A program made the position numbers and the translations under genes. A stretch of 64,000 bases of DNA from an uncultured Bacillota bacterium (GTDB lineage Bacteria; Bacillota; Clostridia; Lachnospirales; CAG-274): contig CATZZP010000001.1 of assembly GCA_958426775.1 (NCBI GenBank), positions 1-64,000 of the forward strand, written 5' to 3'. Under the pieces are notes generated by a model, which saw only the letters and a list, made by a program, of their open reading frames with translations, had not been told where the DNA came from and ran no database searches. This document shows positions 8,857 to 16,572 of this stretch, piece by piece (within the stretch, counting starts at the first letter, position 1; the number at the start of each line of letters is the position of its first letter).

Positions 8857-10785
8857 ATGGAAAAAATCCATTTGCTTGACAACAGTTTAATAGATAAAAT
8901 TGCGGCAGGTGAGGTGGTAGAGCGGCCTGCTTCGGTGGTAAAGGAGCTTGCGGAAAACTCCATTGATGCAGGAGCAACTTCTGTTACCGTTGAAATTAAG
9001 GACGGCGGTACAAGCCTTATCAGAATTACCGACAACGGCAGGGGTATCCCTAAAGAGGAAATACGTACAGCCTTTATGCGTCACGCTACAAGCAAGCTTA
9101 ATACCTTTGAGGATTTAGAGGATATTTTGACCTTGGGCTTCAGAGGTGAGGCACTTTCAAGTATAGCCTCTGTTGCTGATGTTGAAATGATTACCAAAAC
9201 CTCAGCCGACAGTGAGGGTACTAAAATTCAGCTTGCAGGCGGCAAGGTAACGGAGGAAATTCCCTGGGCAGCGGAAACAGGCACAATTTTTACCGTTAAA
9301 AACCTTTTCTATAACACACCTGCAAGGCGAAAATTCCTTAAAAAGCCGGCTACCGAAAGCGGCTACATATCAGAGGTAATTAACCGAATTGCTTTGGGTC
9401 ATCCTCATATAGCCGTTAAATATATTAATAATAGTAATGTTATGCTCCAAACCTCCGGCAATAATGATTTAAAAACAACCGTTTTTCATATTTACGGCAG
9501 GGAGCAGGCAAATAAAATGATAGAGGCAGAGCTTAAAAGAGAGGGCTACTGCCTTAAGGGGCTTATAGGCAAGCCTGAATTATCAAGGGCAAACCGCAGC
9601 TATGAAAGCTTTTTTATAAACGGCAGATATGTTAAAAGCACTATTGTATCAAATGCGGCGGAGGAAGCCTACAAGGGCAGGCTTATGACAGGTAAGTTTC
9701 CTGTTTTTATCCTTAATATGACAGTGCCTAAAAATACTGTTGATGTAAATGTACACCCTACAAAGCTTGAGGTAAGGTTTTCCGATGAGGATTTTATTTA
9801 CAGCCTTGTTTATGATACAATTACAAAGGCGTTAAAGGGGCAGGAGCTTATTCCTCAGCTACAGTGGGGTAAGGCGGAAAAAGCAGCTGTTCCCCTGCCT
9901 AAGCCCGAGCAGGCTGAAATGGAGCTAAACACAAAAACGGATTTTACGTATAATGTTAAGGAACAGCCTAAGGAAAGTCTGTCCTTTGCAGAGGACTATA
10001 AGGCAAATGAGCCTGAAAAACCAAAGGGCGGCATTTCAGATGTAATAAACAGGCTTTATGAAAATAAGCCTGAGGCTGAAATTGAGTCCCTAAAAGAGAA
10101 CAGTATTTCTGCTGATACATTAATTGAACCAAAGGTACAGGAACAAAAGGTTGAAATTAAGTCCCATAAAGAGGATAATATTGAGCCGAAGACCGTTAAA
10201 AAGTTCTTTACTCATTACAAAATAGTAGGTCAGGTTTTTAACACCTACTGGGTAGTTGAGCAGGACGATAAAATGTATATGATAGACCAGCATGCCGCCC
10301 ATGAACGAGTGCTTTATGAGAGGCTTGTAAAAAAGGTAACTGAAAAAGAAAATGTAAGCCAGCTCTTATTACAGCCTATTGCAGTTAATTTAACTGCCTC
10401 TGAAAAGGAGGTTGTAAAGGATAATCTGTCCTTGCTTGAAAGCTTCGGCTACGAAATTGAGGACTTAGGTGTCAGCTCCTGTGCAATAAGGGCAGTACCC
10501 TTTATTTTTGACAGTCCCCAATCGGCACCTTTCTTTCTGGAAATAATAGATACACTGAGAGATAAAAGCCTTAAAAGTATTTATGAAACAAAGCTTGATG
10601 CTCTTGCTACCATGAGCTGTAAGGCGGCGGTAAAGGGCAATAATAAGCTTAGCTTAAGTGAGGCAAGGTCACTTATTGAGCAGATGCTTGACCTTGAAAA
10701 TCCTTTCAGCTGTCCTCACGGCAGACCTACAATTATTGAAATGACTAAGTACGAGCTTGAAAAAAAGTTTAAAAGAATAGTGTAA
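8857..10785 (+). CDS. mutL: DNA mismatch repair endonuclease MutL
   Basis: MutL couples mismatch recognition to strand nicking. The 642-residue protein has an N-terminal GHKL ATPase with ENSIDAGA, DNGRGI and GFRGEAL. A low-complexity linker rich in Lys, Glu and Pro spans about residues 340-440. The C-terminal domain carries the metal-binding endonuclease motif DQHAAHERVLYE at about residues 477-488 and the CPHGRP motif near 619, so this MutL should nick DNA itself, as expected in a bacterium without MutH. It follows mutS by 13 bases. Confidence 0.97.
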   Translation: MEKIHLLDNSLIDKIAAGEVVERPASVVKELAENSIDAGATSVTVEIKDGGTSLIRITDNGRGIPKEEIRTAFMRHATSKLNTFEDLEDILTLGFRGEALSSIASVADVEMITKTSADSEGTKIQLAGGKVTEEIPWAAETGTIFTVKNLFYNTPARRKFLKKPATESGYISEVINRIALGHPHIAVKYINNSNVMLQTSGNNDLKTTVFHIYGREQANKMIEAELKREGYCLKGLIGKPELSRANRSYESFFINGRYVKSTIVSNAAEEAYKGRLMTGKFPVFILNMTVPKNTVDVNVHPTKLEVRFSDEDFIYSLVYDTITKALKGQELIPQLQWGKAEKAAVPLPKPEQAEMELNTKTDFTYNVKEQPKESLSFAEDYKANEPEKPKGGISDVINRLYENKPEAEIESLKENSISADTLIEPKVQEQKVEIKSHKEDNIEPKTVKKFFTHYKIVGQVFNTYWVVEQDDKMYMIDQHAAHERVLYERLVKKVTEKENVSQLLLQPIAVNLTASEKEVVKDNLSLLESFGYEIEDLGVSSCAIRAVPFIFDSPQSAPFFLEIIDTLRDKSLKSIYETKLDALATMSCKAAVKGNNKLSLSEARSLIEQMLDLENPFSCPHGRPTIIEMTKYELEKKFKRIV

Positions 10786-10797
10786 GCGGGGGATAAT

Positions 10798-11289
10798 ATG
10801 CTTTTACCTGTTGCAGGCATTGTAAATGACTCTATAGTAGACGGACCGGGGCTTAGAATGACAGTTTTTGTCCAGGGCTGTCCTCATAAATGCAAGGGCT
10901 GTCATAATCCTGAAACCCACTCATTAGAGGGGGGTCAGCTTATAGATACGGAGGAGATTGCAAAAAGAGCCCTTGAAAACCCTCTCCTTGACGGTCTTAC
11001 CTTTTCAGGAGGAGAACCGTTTTTATATACCAAGGCACTTTGTGACCTTGCAGACAGGGTAATACCAAAGGGTCTTAATATTATTGCATATACAGGCTAC
11101 TTGTGGGAAAACCTTATTGTAGATAAGGATGCCTTTGAGCTTATTAAAAGGTGCAAATATGTAATAGACGGACCCTTTATAGAGGAGGAAAGGTCCCTCC
11201 TGCTTAATTTCAGAGGCAGTAAAAACCAAAGAATAATTGATGTTGAAAAAAGCCTTGAAACAGGCATTTGTCAATGCGTTGAGCTGTAG
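10798..11289 (+). CDS. nrdG: Anaerobic ribonucleotide reductase activating protein NrdG
   Basis: NrdG is the radical-SAM partner that installs the glycyl radical on class III ribonucleotide reductase NrdD. The 163-residue protein has the CPHKCKGC motif (C-x3-C-x2-C) at residues 28-35. It also has the GPGLRMTVFVQGC lead-in and a SAM-binding FSGGEP near residue 67. No nrdD is in this window, so the partner must be elsewhere. It starts 12 bases after mutL and reads on towards the membrane protein gene, so it is transcribed with the repair genes. Confidence 0.9.
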   Translation: MLLPVAGIVNDSIVDGPGLRMTVFVQGCPHKCKGCHNPETHSLEGGQLIDTEEIAKRALENPLLDGLTFSGGEPFLYTKALCDLADRVIPKGLNIIAYTGYLWENLIVDKDAFELIKRCKYVIDGPFIEEERSLLLNFRGSKNQRIIDVEKSLETGICQCVEL

Positions 11290-11303
11290 AAAGGAGATAG
11301 CTG

Positions 11304-11918
11304 ATGTTTGAAGTTTTTAATTTAATTGCTCCTATGGTAGCAATAATAATTGCGTTTGATATATTTGAGTTTACTAAGGCACTTGCCTCAACTCTTATGG
11401 GAGATACCACTCCAAGGGAAAAAGGTCAGCTTGCCTTAAACCCCCTTAAGCATTTTGAGCCTATAGGCTTTTTGCTTATGTATTTTTACGGTATAGGTTG
11501 GGGTCAGCCTGTAGAAACAAGAATGAGTGGTTACAAAAGTAAACGAAACGGTACGCTTGTAACCTATTTATCACCTGTTATTGTGTCAATTTTACTTGCC
11601 TTTGGCTTGCTTAACCTGAGTGATTATCCGGAAGTGCTTTTGGGTGATAGTTATTTCGGCGTTTTTCTTTCAATGTTTTTAGTTTACCTTGGCAGATATT
11701 TTGTTATACTTGCTGTAATAAATTTAATACCTGTACACCCCTTTTGCGGAAGCAAGCTTATAAGGTGCTTTTTAAATCCTAATGCTCAGGTGAAGTATTC
11801 ACAAAGTGAAAAAATGCTTCAAATGATTTTTATTTTTCTTTTGCTTTTCGGCGTAATATCACCTGTTGTAGGCTATGCCTCAAACTGGGTTGTAGATATT
11901 TTAACTCTGGGGAATTAA
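11304..11918 (+). CDS. Degenerate site-2 protease family membrane protein (predicted inactive)
   Basis: This 204-residue protein has about five membrane segments and aligns by eye with short M50 site-2 proteases encoded next to scpA in many Clostridia. The family hallmarks GDTTPREKGQLALNPLKH and GFGWxxPV-like GIGWGQPV are present. The zinc-binding HExxH is replaced by FEFTK at residues 21-25, losing both histidines. The distal NLIPxPPLDG-type motif reads NLIPVHPFCG, with Cys148 where the metal-binding aspartate should be. The fold is therefore kept while catalysis is probably lost. It begins 14 bases after nrdG and ends 2 bases before scpA. It may act as a non-catalytic binding protein in the membrane. 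Confidence 0.8.
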   Translation: MFEVFNLIAPMVAIIIAFDIFEFTKALASTLMGDTTPREKGQLALNPLKHFEPIGFLLMYFYGIGWGQPVETRMSGYKSKRNGTLVTYLSPVIVSILLAFGLLNLSDYPEVLLGDSYFGVFLSMFLVYLGRYFVILAVINLIPVHPFCGSKLIRCFLNPNAQVKYSQSEKMLQMIFIFLLLFGVISPVVGYASNWVVDILTLGN

Positions 11919-11920
11919 CT

Positions 11921-12664
11921 ATGGATATTAATTTACATCTTGAAAGCTTTGACGGCCCTATGGAGCTGTTGCTTTCCCTTATAGAAAAAAATAAAATCGA
12001 TATATATGATATTCCCATTGCCCTTGTAACTGACCAGTATATGGAATGTTTAAGCCAAATGGACAGTGAAAAAATGGAAAATATGAGTGAGTTTATTGTT
12101 ATGGCGTCAAAGCTCTTAAAAATAAAGTCACGTATGCTCTTGCCTAAGTCGGAGAACGATGAGGAAGAAGAGGGCGACCCAAGAGATGAGCTTGTTTCAA
12201 GACTTATTGAATACAAGCTTTTTAAGGAGCTTGCCATGGGTCTTAATGAAAGGCAGGAAAATGCAGGCACAAGGTTTTACGGTGAGGGAGATACTGCCAT
12301 GCTTGAAAGGGTGCGTAAGGATGTACCTATTAACCTGGATGAAATACTTGAGGGTATAACGGGTCAAACCCTTGATAAAACCTTTAATGAGCTTATGCGT
12401 AGGGCAGAGGTAAAGCCGAACAAGGCAAGGGCAGTCGCAAGGGCGGTTTATGTGGAAACCTTTAAAATTGAGGAAAAAATGGAGTTTATACAAAACCTTT
12501 TGCGTATTAATGATAAGATTGCCTTTAAAAAAATGTTTCGTGCAAACTCAACTAAAACGGAAATTGTGGTTACCTTTATGGCTATGCTGGAGCTTATAAA
12601 AAGCTCCGCTGTCTATGCAGAGCAAAACGAGGCATTCGGCGAAATTATAATTTACGGAGCGTGA
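11921..12664 (+). CDS. scpA: Segregation and condensation protein A
   Basis: ScpA is the kleisin subunit that bridges the SMC dimer in chromosome condensation. The 247-residue protein has the typical N-terminus (INLHLESFDGPMELLLSLIE), the KIDIYDIPIALVTDQY segment, and KLLKIKSRMLLP before an acidic linker. A winged-helix C-terminus follows, ending VTFMAMLELIKSSAVYAEQ. It is followed after 4 bases by scpB, as in most Firmicutes. The SMC gene is not in the window. Confidence 0.95.
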   Translation: MDINLHLESFDGPMELLLSLIEKNKIDIYDIPIALVTDQYMECLSQMDSEKMENMSEFIVMASKLLKIKSRMLLPKSENDEEEEGDPRDELVSRLIEYKLFKELAMGLNERQENAGTRFYGEGDTAMLERVRKDVPINLDEILEGITGQTLDKTFNELMRRAEVKPNKARAVARAVYVETFKIEEKMEFIQNLLRINDKIAFKKMFRANSTKTEIVVTFMAMLELIKSSAVYAEQNEAFGEIIIYGA

Positions 12665-12668
12665 CAAA

Positions 12669-13235
12669 ATGACAATAGCTGAAATAGAGCGTGCGGTAGA
12701 GGCAATTTTGTTTGCCGCGGGAGAACAGGTTAAACTAAAGGATATGGCAGAGGCTCTTGAACAGGACATAAACACAACAAGGGCGGTTATTGAGAACCTT
12801 ATTGACCGTTACGATACGGAAAAAAGGGGTATAGCAATAATACGTGTTGAGGACTCCTATCAGATGTGTACAAGGGAGGACTGCTATGACTACATAAAAA
12901 GGCTTTTTCAGTCCCCCGTAAAGCGTAGCTTAAGTCAGCCTATGCTGGAAACACTGGCAATTATTGCCTATAAACAGCCTGTTACAAAGGCAACCATAGA
13001 GGAGATAAGGGGTGTTAATGCAGACAGAGCCGTAAACCGACTTGTTGAGTATGGCTTGGTTGAGGAAAAGGGCAGGCTTTCCGTACCGGGCAGACCTATC
13101 TTATTCGGCATAACAGACGAGTTTTTAAAATACTTCGGCTATGACAGTGTAAAGGGTATGCCTAAAAAGCCTGAGCCTGATGAGCAAATGAGGCTTGATG
13201 CTTTAAATGAAATTGACGGCATAAAAAAACAATAG
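12669..13235 (+). CDS. scpB: Segregation and condensation protein B
   Basis: ScpB is the tandem winged-helix partner of ScpA in the SMC complex. The 188-residue protein has the family signatures AVEAILFAAGEQV near the start, LSQPMLETLAIIAYKQPVTK near residue 97, and the IRGVNADRAVNRLVEYGLVEE helix. The C-terminal YFG then a charged tail is usual. A hairpin that could end the transcript begins 8 bases after the stop codon and runs into the next gene. Confidence 0.95.
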   Translation: MTIAEIERAVEAILFAAGEQVKLKDMAEALEQDINTTRAVIENLIDRYDTEKRGIAIIRVEDSYQMCTREDCYDYIKRLFQSPVKRSLSQPMLETLAIIAYKQPVTKATIEEIRGVNADRAVNRLVEYGLVEEKGRLSVPGRPILFGITDEFLKYFGYDSVKGMPKKPEPDEQMRLDALNEIDGIKKQ

Positions 13236-13242
13236 CTATACT

Positions 13243-13296
13243 AAAATAAGACTAAAGGAGAGATTTTTATGCGGTATACCTTAGTCTTATTTTTTT
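13243..13296 (+). terminator. Terminator-like hairpin enclosing the start of the carboxypeptidase gene
   Basis: AAAATAAGACTAA at 13243-13255 pairs perfectly with TTAGTCTTATTTT at 13281-13293, and T residues continue to 13296. The 25-base loop holds the AAGGAG ribosome site and the ATG at 13269. It can serve as a terminator for scpB, and when not terminated it would present or hide the start of the next gene. Confidence 0.6.
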
Positions 13297-14405
13297 GTGT
13301 ACTTTTTATGATACAGAGTGTAAATGCACAGCCCCAGGCGGCAGCTAAGAGTGCGGTGCTTATGGATATGGACAGCGGACGTGTGCTTTGGGGCAAAAAC
13401 GAAAATGAACCGATGGCTATGGCAAGCACCACTAAAATTATGACTGCGATTATTGCCCTTGAACGTGGTAACCCTGAGGATATTGTTACGGTAAGTAAAA
13501 GGGCAAGCCTTGCACCTAAGGTTAAAATGAACCTTAAAGAGGGGGAGCAGGTAAGGCTTTATGATTTACTGCTTGCTATGATGCTTCAATCCTATAACGA
13601 CAGTGCGGTAGCAGTAGCGGAGCATATTTGCGGTAGTGTAGAGGAGTTTTGTGAGGCTATGAATTTAAAGGCAGGGGAGTTGGGCTGTAAGGACACTTAC
13701 TTTGAAACCCCTAACGGTCTTGATAAGGGTAATCATCATTCCACAGCCTATGATATGGCTTTAATTACAAGATATGCCCTTGAAAATGAGGACTTTGTCA
13801 AGCTTATAGCTACACCCTCGGCACAGTTTACAACCAACAAGGCAAGCTACAGCTTTATCAATAAGGACAGACTTTTACGTGAATATGAGGGTGCTTTAGG
13901 TGTAAAAACGGGCTTTACCAACAAGGCGGGTCAATGCTTTGCAGGAGCGGCAAAGCGGGGTAATGAGGGATATGTATCGGTTGTTCTTGCAAGCGGCTGG
14001 GGAAGTGCAGGCAAGGAGCAGAAATGGATTGATACCAAGCGTATACTGGATTACGGCTTTGATAATTTCAGTGTACAAACCATTATTGAAGAAAATATGC
14101 CACTGGGTTCCGTTTCGGTTGAACGTGGCGAAAAAGCCTCCGTAACCGTGTCCTGCAGGGATTTTGCCGAAGCTGTTGTAGGTAAAAATGAAAGTGTAAC
14201 CTATAAAACGGAAATTCCCCAAAGCATTAAAGCTCCTGTAAAAAAAGGTCAGCGTATAGGCACCTACAAGGCATATATAGGTGATGTGTGTGTTGCACAA
14301 AGCGGTATAATTTGCAATGAGGATATAGAAAAATCAGGCTTTAAGGCATACTTTTCGGATATTTTAAATATTTTTGTTTCAAATTCTCGGGGGAATGTGG
14401 TATAA
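13269..14405 (+). CDS. D-alanyl-D-alanine carboxypeptidase (penicillin-binding protein, DacF/DacB type)
   Basis: This 378-residue secreted serine peptidase trims the terminal D-Ala from peptidoglycan stem peptides. An N-terminal signal peptide (about residues 1-20, ending SVNA) is followed by the three active-site motifs of the SxxK class: STTK at 53-56, SYN at 108-110 and KTG at 213-215. A C-terminal beta domain (about residues 270-350) matches PBP5_C type folds. There is no obvious C-terminal membrane anchor. Its position after scpAB and before rluB matches B. subtilis scpAB-dacB-ypuL. The start codon and ribosome site sit in the loop of a long hairpin. Confidence 0.93.
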   Translation: MRYTLVLFFCVLFMIQSVNAQPQAAAKSAVLMDMDSGRVLWGKNENEPMAMASTTKIMTAIIALERGNPEDIVTVSKRASLAPKVKMNLKEGEQVRLYDLLLAMMLQSYNDSAVAVAEHICGSVEEFCEAMNLKAGELGCKDTYFETPNGLDKGNHHSTAYDMALITRYALENEDFVKLIATPSAQFTTNKASYSFINKDRLLREYEGALGVKTGFTNKAGQCFAGAAKRGNEGYVSVVLASGWGSAGKEQKWIDTKRILDYGFDNFSVQTIIEENMPLGSVSVERGEKASVTVSCRDFAEAVVGKNESVTYKTEIPQSIKAPVKKGQRIGTYKAYIGDVCVAQSGIICNEDIEKSGFKAYFSDILNIFVSNSRGNVV

Positions 14406-14406
14406 T
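14378..14406 (+). promoter_or_regulatory. Promoter of rluB
   Basis: TTCAAA at 14378-14383 and TATAAT at 14401-14406, spaced 17 bases, overlap the 3' end of the carboxypeptidase gene and lie about 40 bases before the rluB start. Confidence 0.7.
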
Positions 14407-14445
14407 TAATAAGGTAATTAAGGATAAGTTTAAAGGGAGCTTACC

Positions 14446-15159
14446 ATGGAGATACGTTTACAGAAATTTTTAGCAGAGGCTGAAGTTGCTTCAAGACGAA
14501 AATGCGAAGAAATTATACTGTCGGGCAGGGTTGCGGTAAACGGAGTTGTTGTAACCGAGCTTGGCACAAAGGTAGATGATGAAAAGGATATTGTTACCCT
14601 TGACGGCAAGGAGGTTAAAAAGAGCAATCTGTTTGTTTATATTATGCTCAATAAGCCTGAGGGCTGTGTTACAACGGCTAAGGACCAGTTTAACAGACCT
14701 ACTGTTGTGGATTTGCTAAAGGACGTTAAGGAAAGGGTTTATCCCGTAGGCAGGCTTGATTATGACACCTCAGGTTTGCTTATTCTCACTAACGACGGGG
14801 ATTTAACCTATAGGCTTACTCACCCCAAGCATAATATTGACAAAACCTATATAGCTGTTGTAGATACAGAGCCTACTGAGGCTGAAATAAAACGCTTTCG
14901 GGAAGGGCTTGTAATAGAGGGCAGAAAAACTGCCAAGGCAAGGCTTAAGGTTATTAAAACCACCAAGGATAAGGCATATCTCCAAATAACCATTCATGAG
15001 GGCAGAAACCGACAGGTTCGTAAAATGTGTGATGCTATAGGTCACCCCGTAAGAAAATTAAAAAGGGTAGCAACAGGCAGGCTGACCTTAGGTAACCTGA
15101 AAAAAGGTGAGTATCGTATGCTTACTGAGGAGGAAATACTCTATTTAAAATCCTTGTAA
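14446..15159 (+). CDS. rluB: Ribosomal large-subunit pseudouridine synthase RluB family
   Basis: This 237-residue RsuA/RluB-type enzyme converts uridine to pseudouridine in 23S rRNA. The N-terminal S4 RNA-binding domain begins MEIRLQKFLAEAEVASRRKC. The catalytic domain has the GRLDYDTSGLLILTNDG motif with the active aspartate (LDYDTSG), followed by HEGRNRQVRKMCDAIGHPV. AAAGGGAG precedes the ATG. The gene sits in the usual scp-dac-rlu neighbourhood and has its own promoter. Confidence 0.93.
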   Translation: MEIRLQKFLAEAEVASRRKCEEIILSGRVAVNGVVVTELGTKVDDEKDIVTLDGKEVKKSNLFVYIMLNKPEGCVTTAKDQFNRPTVVDLLKDVKERVYPVGRLDYDTSGLLILTNDGDLTYRLTHPKHNIDKTYIAVVDTEPTEAEIKRFREGLVIEGRKTAKARLKVIKTTKDKAYLQITIHEGRNRQVRKMCDAIGHPVRKLKRVATGRLTLGNLKKGEYRMLTEEEILYLKSL

Positions 15160-15175
15160 ATAATTTCTTTATGTA

Positions 15176-15204
15176 TTGACAATAATCTTATAAAGTGGGA
15201 TAAT
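15176..15204 (+). promoter_or_regulatory. Promoter of the flavodiiron gene
   Basis: TTGACA at 15176-15181 and GATAAT at 15199-15204 have a 17-base spacer. The predicted transcription start lies inside the AT-rich palindrome that follows. Confidence 0.7.
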
Positions 15205-15219
15205 AAATAATGATTATTA
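15205..15219. promoter_or_regulatory. Putative PerR/Fur-type box
   Basis: AAATAATGATTATTA matches the PerR box (TTATAATnATTATAA) at 11 of 14 positions. It directly follows the -10 element, where a repressor would block initiation. Clostridial flavodiiron genes are established members of the PerR regulon, so peroxide-inducible control is a reasonable inference. Confidence 0.5.
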
Positions 15220-15253
15220 TTTAACATTAATTTACGGAAAGGAAAAAGGATAT

Positions 15254-16432
15254 ATGTTTAAATCGCTTAATGTAACTAAGGATGTTTATTGGGTAGGTGC
15301 TTTAGATAAGGACCTGCGTGTGTTTGATATTGTAATGACCACCGAGTACGGCACAAGCTACAACTCTTATATCGTTAAGGGTAGTGAGAAAACAGCCCTT
15401 ATAGAAACTGCAAAGGATAAGTTTTTTGATGAATTTATGACAAGGCTTAAAGAGGTGACAGAGCCTGAGAAAATAGACTATCTTATAGTAAATCATACAG
15501 AGCCTGACCATAGCGGCTCCGTTGAAAAGTTTTTGGATATTAATCCTGATATTACTGTTGTAGGCTCTGTATCTGCAATTAAGTTTTTAGGTGAAATAAC
15601 TAACAGAAAGTTTAAATCTCTTGTAGTTAAAGAAGGGGATACTATTGACCTGGGCGGTAAGACCCTGAGCTTTGTATCAGCACCGTTTCTCCATTGGCCC
15701 GACTCAATGTATACCTATTTACAGGAGGAAAAGACTCTTTTTACCTGTGACTCCTTTGGCTGTCACTATGCTGATGACAAGGTCTTTAACGACTTAATCG
15801 AGGGCGACTTTTCAGATGCCTACAAATATTACTTTGATTGTATTATGGGACCTTTTAAGGAGCATGTTTTAAAGGTTCTTGATAAGGTTGAAAAATTAGA
15901 TGTTAAAATTGTTTGCCCCGGTCACGGTCCTGTGCTTCGTAAGGACTTACAGAAGTATTTTGACCTTTACAGACAGTGGTCAACCGTAACAAAGGGAAAT
16001 TATGCGGTAGTTGCTTATGCTTCAGCCTACGGCTATACAAAAATTCTTGCAGAGGCTGTAGCTAAGGGTATTGAGGAAAGCGGTACACCCGTTAAGCTCT
16101 TTAACTTAGAGGAGGCTACAACAGCACAGGTGCTTGGCGAGGTTGCCTTAGCTAAGGGTATTGTATTAGGCTCACCTACTATTGTAAATGATATGGTACC
16201 TCCTGTTGCTGCAGTTCTTGCAGGACTTAACCCTACAATTAACAAGGGTCTTACGGCAGGTGCATTCGGTTCCTATGGCTGGTCAGGCGAGGCTGCAAAC
16301 AATATTCAGGCAAGGTTTGAACAGCTTAAGTTTAAAACACCTCTTCCACCTTTGAGAGTTATGTTTAAACCATCTGAGGAACAGTATAATCAGGCAGTAC
16401 AGTTCGGTAAGGACTTTGCGACAAGCCTATAA
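15254..16432 (+). CDS. fprA: A-type flavoprotein (flavodiiron protein), oxygen/nitric-oxide reductase
   Basis: This cytoplasmic enzyme reduces O2 to water (and often NO to N2O) to protect anaerobes. The 392-residue protein has an N-terminal metallo-beta-lactamase-like diiron domain with the ligand motif HTEPDHSGS near residue 80. Further ligands lie in HWPDSMYTY and in CPGHGPVLR. The C-terminal flavodoxin domain begins at about residue 255 (VVAYASAYGYTK) and has the GSPTIVNDMVPP FMN-binding loop. There is no fused rubredoxin, so electrons must come from a separate carrier. A PerR-like box overlaps its promoter. Confidence 0.93.
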   Translation: MFKSLNVTKDVYWVGALDKDLRVFDIVMTTEYGTSYNSYIVKGSEKTALIETAKDKFFDEFMTRLKEVTEPEKIDYLIVNHTEPDHSGSVEKFLDINPDITVVGSVSAIKFLGEITNRKFKSLVVKEGDTIDLGGKTLSFVSAPFLHWPDSMYTYLQEEKTLFTCDSFGCHYADDKVFNDLIEGDFSDAYKYYFDCIMGPFKEHVLKVLDKVEKLDVKIVCPGHGPVLRKDLQKYFDLYRQWSTVTKGNYAVVAYASAYGYTKILAEAVAKGIEESGTPVKLFNLEEATTAQVLGEVALAKGIVLGSPTIVNDMVPPVAAVLAGLNPTINKGLTAGAFGSYGWSGEAANNIQARFEQLKFKTPLPPLRVMFKPSEEQYNQAVQFGKDFATSL

Positions 16433-16442
16433 TAATTAATAT

Positions 16443-16478
16443 AAGGGTGTATTAAGTTTAACCTTAATATGCCCTTTT
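16443..16478 (+). terminator. Terminator after the flavodiiron gene
   Basis: A 13-bp stem with two G-T pairs (AAGGGTGTATTAA with TTAATATGCCCTT) and an 8-base loop is followed by a short T run. Confidence 0.75.
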
Positions 16479-16507
16479 CCTTTACATAAACCATACATTC
16501 AACAGGG

Positions 16508-16536
16508 TAGACATGGAATTTATGTTGTGATAAAAT
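16508..16536 (+). promoter_or_regulatory. Promoter of the phosphofructokinase gene
   Basis: TAGACA at 16508-16513 and TAAAAT at 16531-16536 with a 17-base spacer lie about 37 bases before the start codon. Confidence 0.6.
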
Positions 16537-16572
16537 CAAGATAGATATATCCATATACAAGGAGGTATAAGC

